6,862 nucleotides of DNA, taken from positions 1 to 6,862 of the forward strand of contig JBBQSF010000148.1 in assembly GCA_038214085.1 (NCBI GenBank). The letters are read 5' to 3'. The notes beneath the pieces were generated by a model that was not told the origin of the DNA, did not search any database, and was given only the letters and a program-made list of their open reading frames with translations. Source of the DNA: JBBQSF01 sp038214085 (GTDB lineage: Bacteria; Bacteroidota; Bacteroidia; Bacteroidales; CG2-30-32-10). This document shows, one piece after another, positions 6,130 to 6,862 of the stretch (its first letter is position 1; each line of letters opens with the position of its first letter). Both the position numbers and the translations under genes were made by a program.

Positions 6130-6759
6130 ATGTTTGATTTGTTAAACAAAATAAGGGAGCAATTAACTTTTGAACTTCCCGGAAGAGATGCTCAGTTGAG
6201 AATGGGCTCAGAAATCAGAATGAAAGAGCTTATGTTTCAGCCTGAGAACGAATTTACAAAAAAAAGTAGTGTTCTTATTCTTTTGTTTCCTAAAAATAAT
6301 GATCTTTTCTCTGTGCTTATTCAACGACCTGAATATGATGGTACACATGGCGGACAGATGGCTCTTCCCGGTGGAAAATACGAGCCTGAAGATATCGATA
6401 TTTCTGCAACAGCATTAAGAGAAACACATGAAGAAATTGGAGTTCATGCTTCAAAAATTGAATTACTTGGAAATCTTACAAAATTATTTATTCCACCGAG
6501 CAATTTTCTTGTTATGCCTTTTGTTGGCTATACTGATCAGCAACCTGAATATACTCTCGCTATAAATGAAGTAGCTGAAATTATTGAATATCCAATTAAA
6601 ATGCTAGCAGACGATTCAATAATCAAAACCAAAGAAATCAATTTAAGGAACAACTTTAAAATTACTGCACCATATTTTGATATTATGGAAAAAACAGTAT
6701 GGGGTGCAACGGCTATGATTCTATGCGAATTTAAAGAAATTTTAAAGCGAATCAATTGA
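6130..6759 (+). CDS. Nudix hydrolase, CoA-pyrophosphatase-like (NudL/PCD1 type)
   Basis: This 209-residue cytoplasmic enzyme is predicted to hydrolyse a nucleoside-diphosphate-linked substrate. Coenzyme A and its derivatives, giving phosphopantetheine plus 3',5'-ADP, are the typical substrates of the closest family. The core has SVLIQRPEYDGTHGGQMALPGG (61-82), matching the CoA-pyrophosphatase pattern of an Arg-containing strand, HxGQ and PGG. The Nudix helix TALRETHEEIGV (94-105) follows, with metal ligands Glu98, Glu101 and Glu102. The spacing between PGG and the REXXEE core matches E. coli NudL rather than the textbook GX5EX7REUXEEXGU. The late motif VWGATAMIL (190-198) also fits the family. 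ATG 6130 is chosen over the in-frame TTG 6124, which would sit at the expected transcription start. It has its own promoter and no close co-directional neighbour. The Nudix call is certain; substrate specificity is inferred. Confidence 0.92.
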   Translation: MFDLLNKIREQLTFELPGRDAQLRMGSEIRMKELMFQPENEFTKKSSVLILLFPKNNDLFSVLIQRPEYDGTHGGQMALPGGKYEPEDIDISATALRETHEEIGVHASKIELLGNLTKLFIPPSNFLVMPFVGYTDQQPEYTLAINEVAEIIEYPIKMLADDSIIKTKEINLRNNFKITAPYFDIMEKTVWGATAMILCEFKEILKRIN

Positions 6760-6827
6760 TATTGCCATTCTGTAATCATATTGAATTTTAAATTTTCATT
6801 TCTTTTTCTTGATTATATATTTTTATC

Positions 6828-6835
6828 TACTTTTG
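6828..6835 (+). promoter_or_regulatory. Promoter -7 element (TACTTTTG) near the right edge
   Basis: TACTTTTG matches TAnnTTTG exactly, with a TTG at 6809-6811, 16 nt upstream, as a possible -33 element. A perfect inverted repeat, TATGAA-T-TTCATA (6836-6848), follows directly and covers the expected start of transcription. An ATG at 6849 opens a frame that leaves the window after four codons, too little to call a gene. The remainder of 6760-6862 shows no convincing terminator. Confidence 0.45.
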
Positions 6836-6862
6836 TATGAATTTCATAATGAATATATATAT

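Noticed and set aside
6537..6779. Minus-strand open frame opposite the Nudix gene
   Set aside because: It overlaps the conserved C-terminal part of the Nudix enzyme, including the WGATA motif, and its translation looks like noise.
6781..6811. AT-rich stretch followed by T-rich bases after the Nudix gene as a terminator
   Set aside because: No stable GC-containing stem is present, and the T-rich run is interrupted.

Overview
The window looks like chromosomal DNA from a member of the Bacteroidota (Bacteroidetes). The sequence is visibly AT-rich. Four sites match the phylum's unusual promoter -7 element TAnnTTTG, and genes lack Shine-Dalgarno sequences but have A-rich leaders. Several proteins are also typical of the phylum: two small lipoproteins (one with a DUF4878-like domain), a Bacteroidota-style RecQ and a periplasmic repeat protein. 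No mobile element, rRNA, tRNA or CRISPR array was seen.

Layout, left to right. (1) 1-1454, minus strand: 5' part of a RecQ-family DNA helicase gene that runs off the left edge. (2) 1455-1589: short divergent intergenic region with a promoter for the plus-strand genes. (3) 1590-4736, plus strand: a compact three-gene operon with gaps of 2 and 1 nt. It encodes an exported ankyrin-repeat protein with a beta-barrel-like C-terminal half, a small cysteine-containing lipoprotein, and a class I DNA photolyase that starts with TTG. (4) 5863-4733, minus strand: a two-gene operon encoding a DUF4878-like lipoprotein and a membrane-anchored YiiX-like permuted papain-fold hydrolase. Its last gene overlaps the photolyase tail-to-tail by 4 bp. 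(5) 5864-6129: divergent intergenic region with a well-formed Bacteroidota promoter facing left and a -7 element facing right. (6) 6130-6759, plus strand: a Nudix hydrolase of the CoA-pyrophosphatase type. (7) 6760-6862: a further -7 element with an inverted repeat, probably the promoter of a gene that starts at or beyond the right edge.

Two themes recur. One is DNA and nucleotide maintenance: RecQ, photolyase and the Nudix enzyme. The other is the cell envelope: the ankyrin/barrel protein, two lipoproteins and an anchored hydrolase. RecQ and the photolyase face different directions and lie on either side of the envelope pair, so this looks like a housekeeping neighbourhood rather than a dedicated system. 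The most unusual element is the ankyrin-repeat/beta-barrel protein, with its lipoprotein partner in the same operon as a light-driven repair enzyme.
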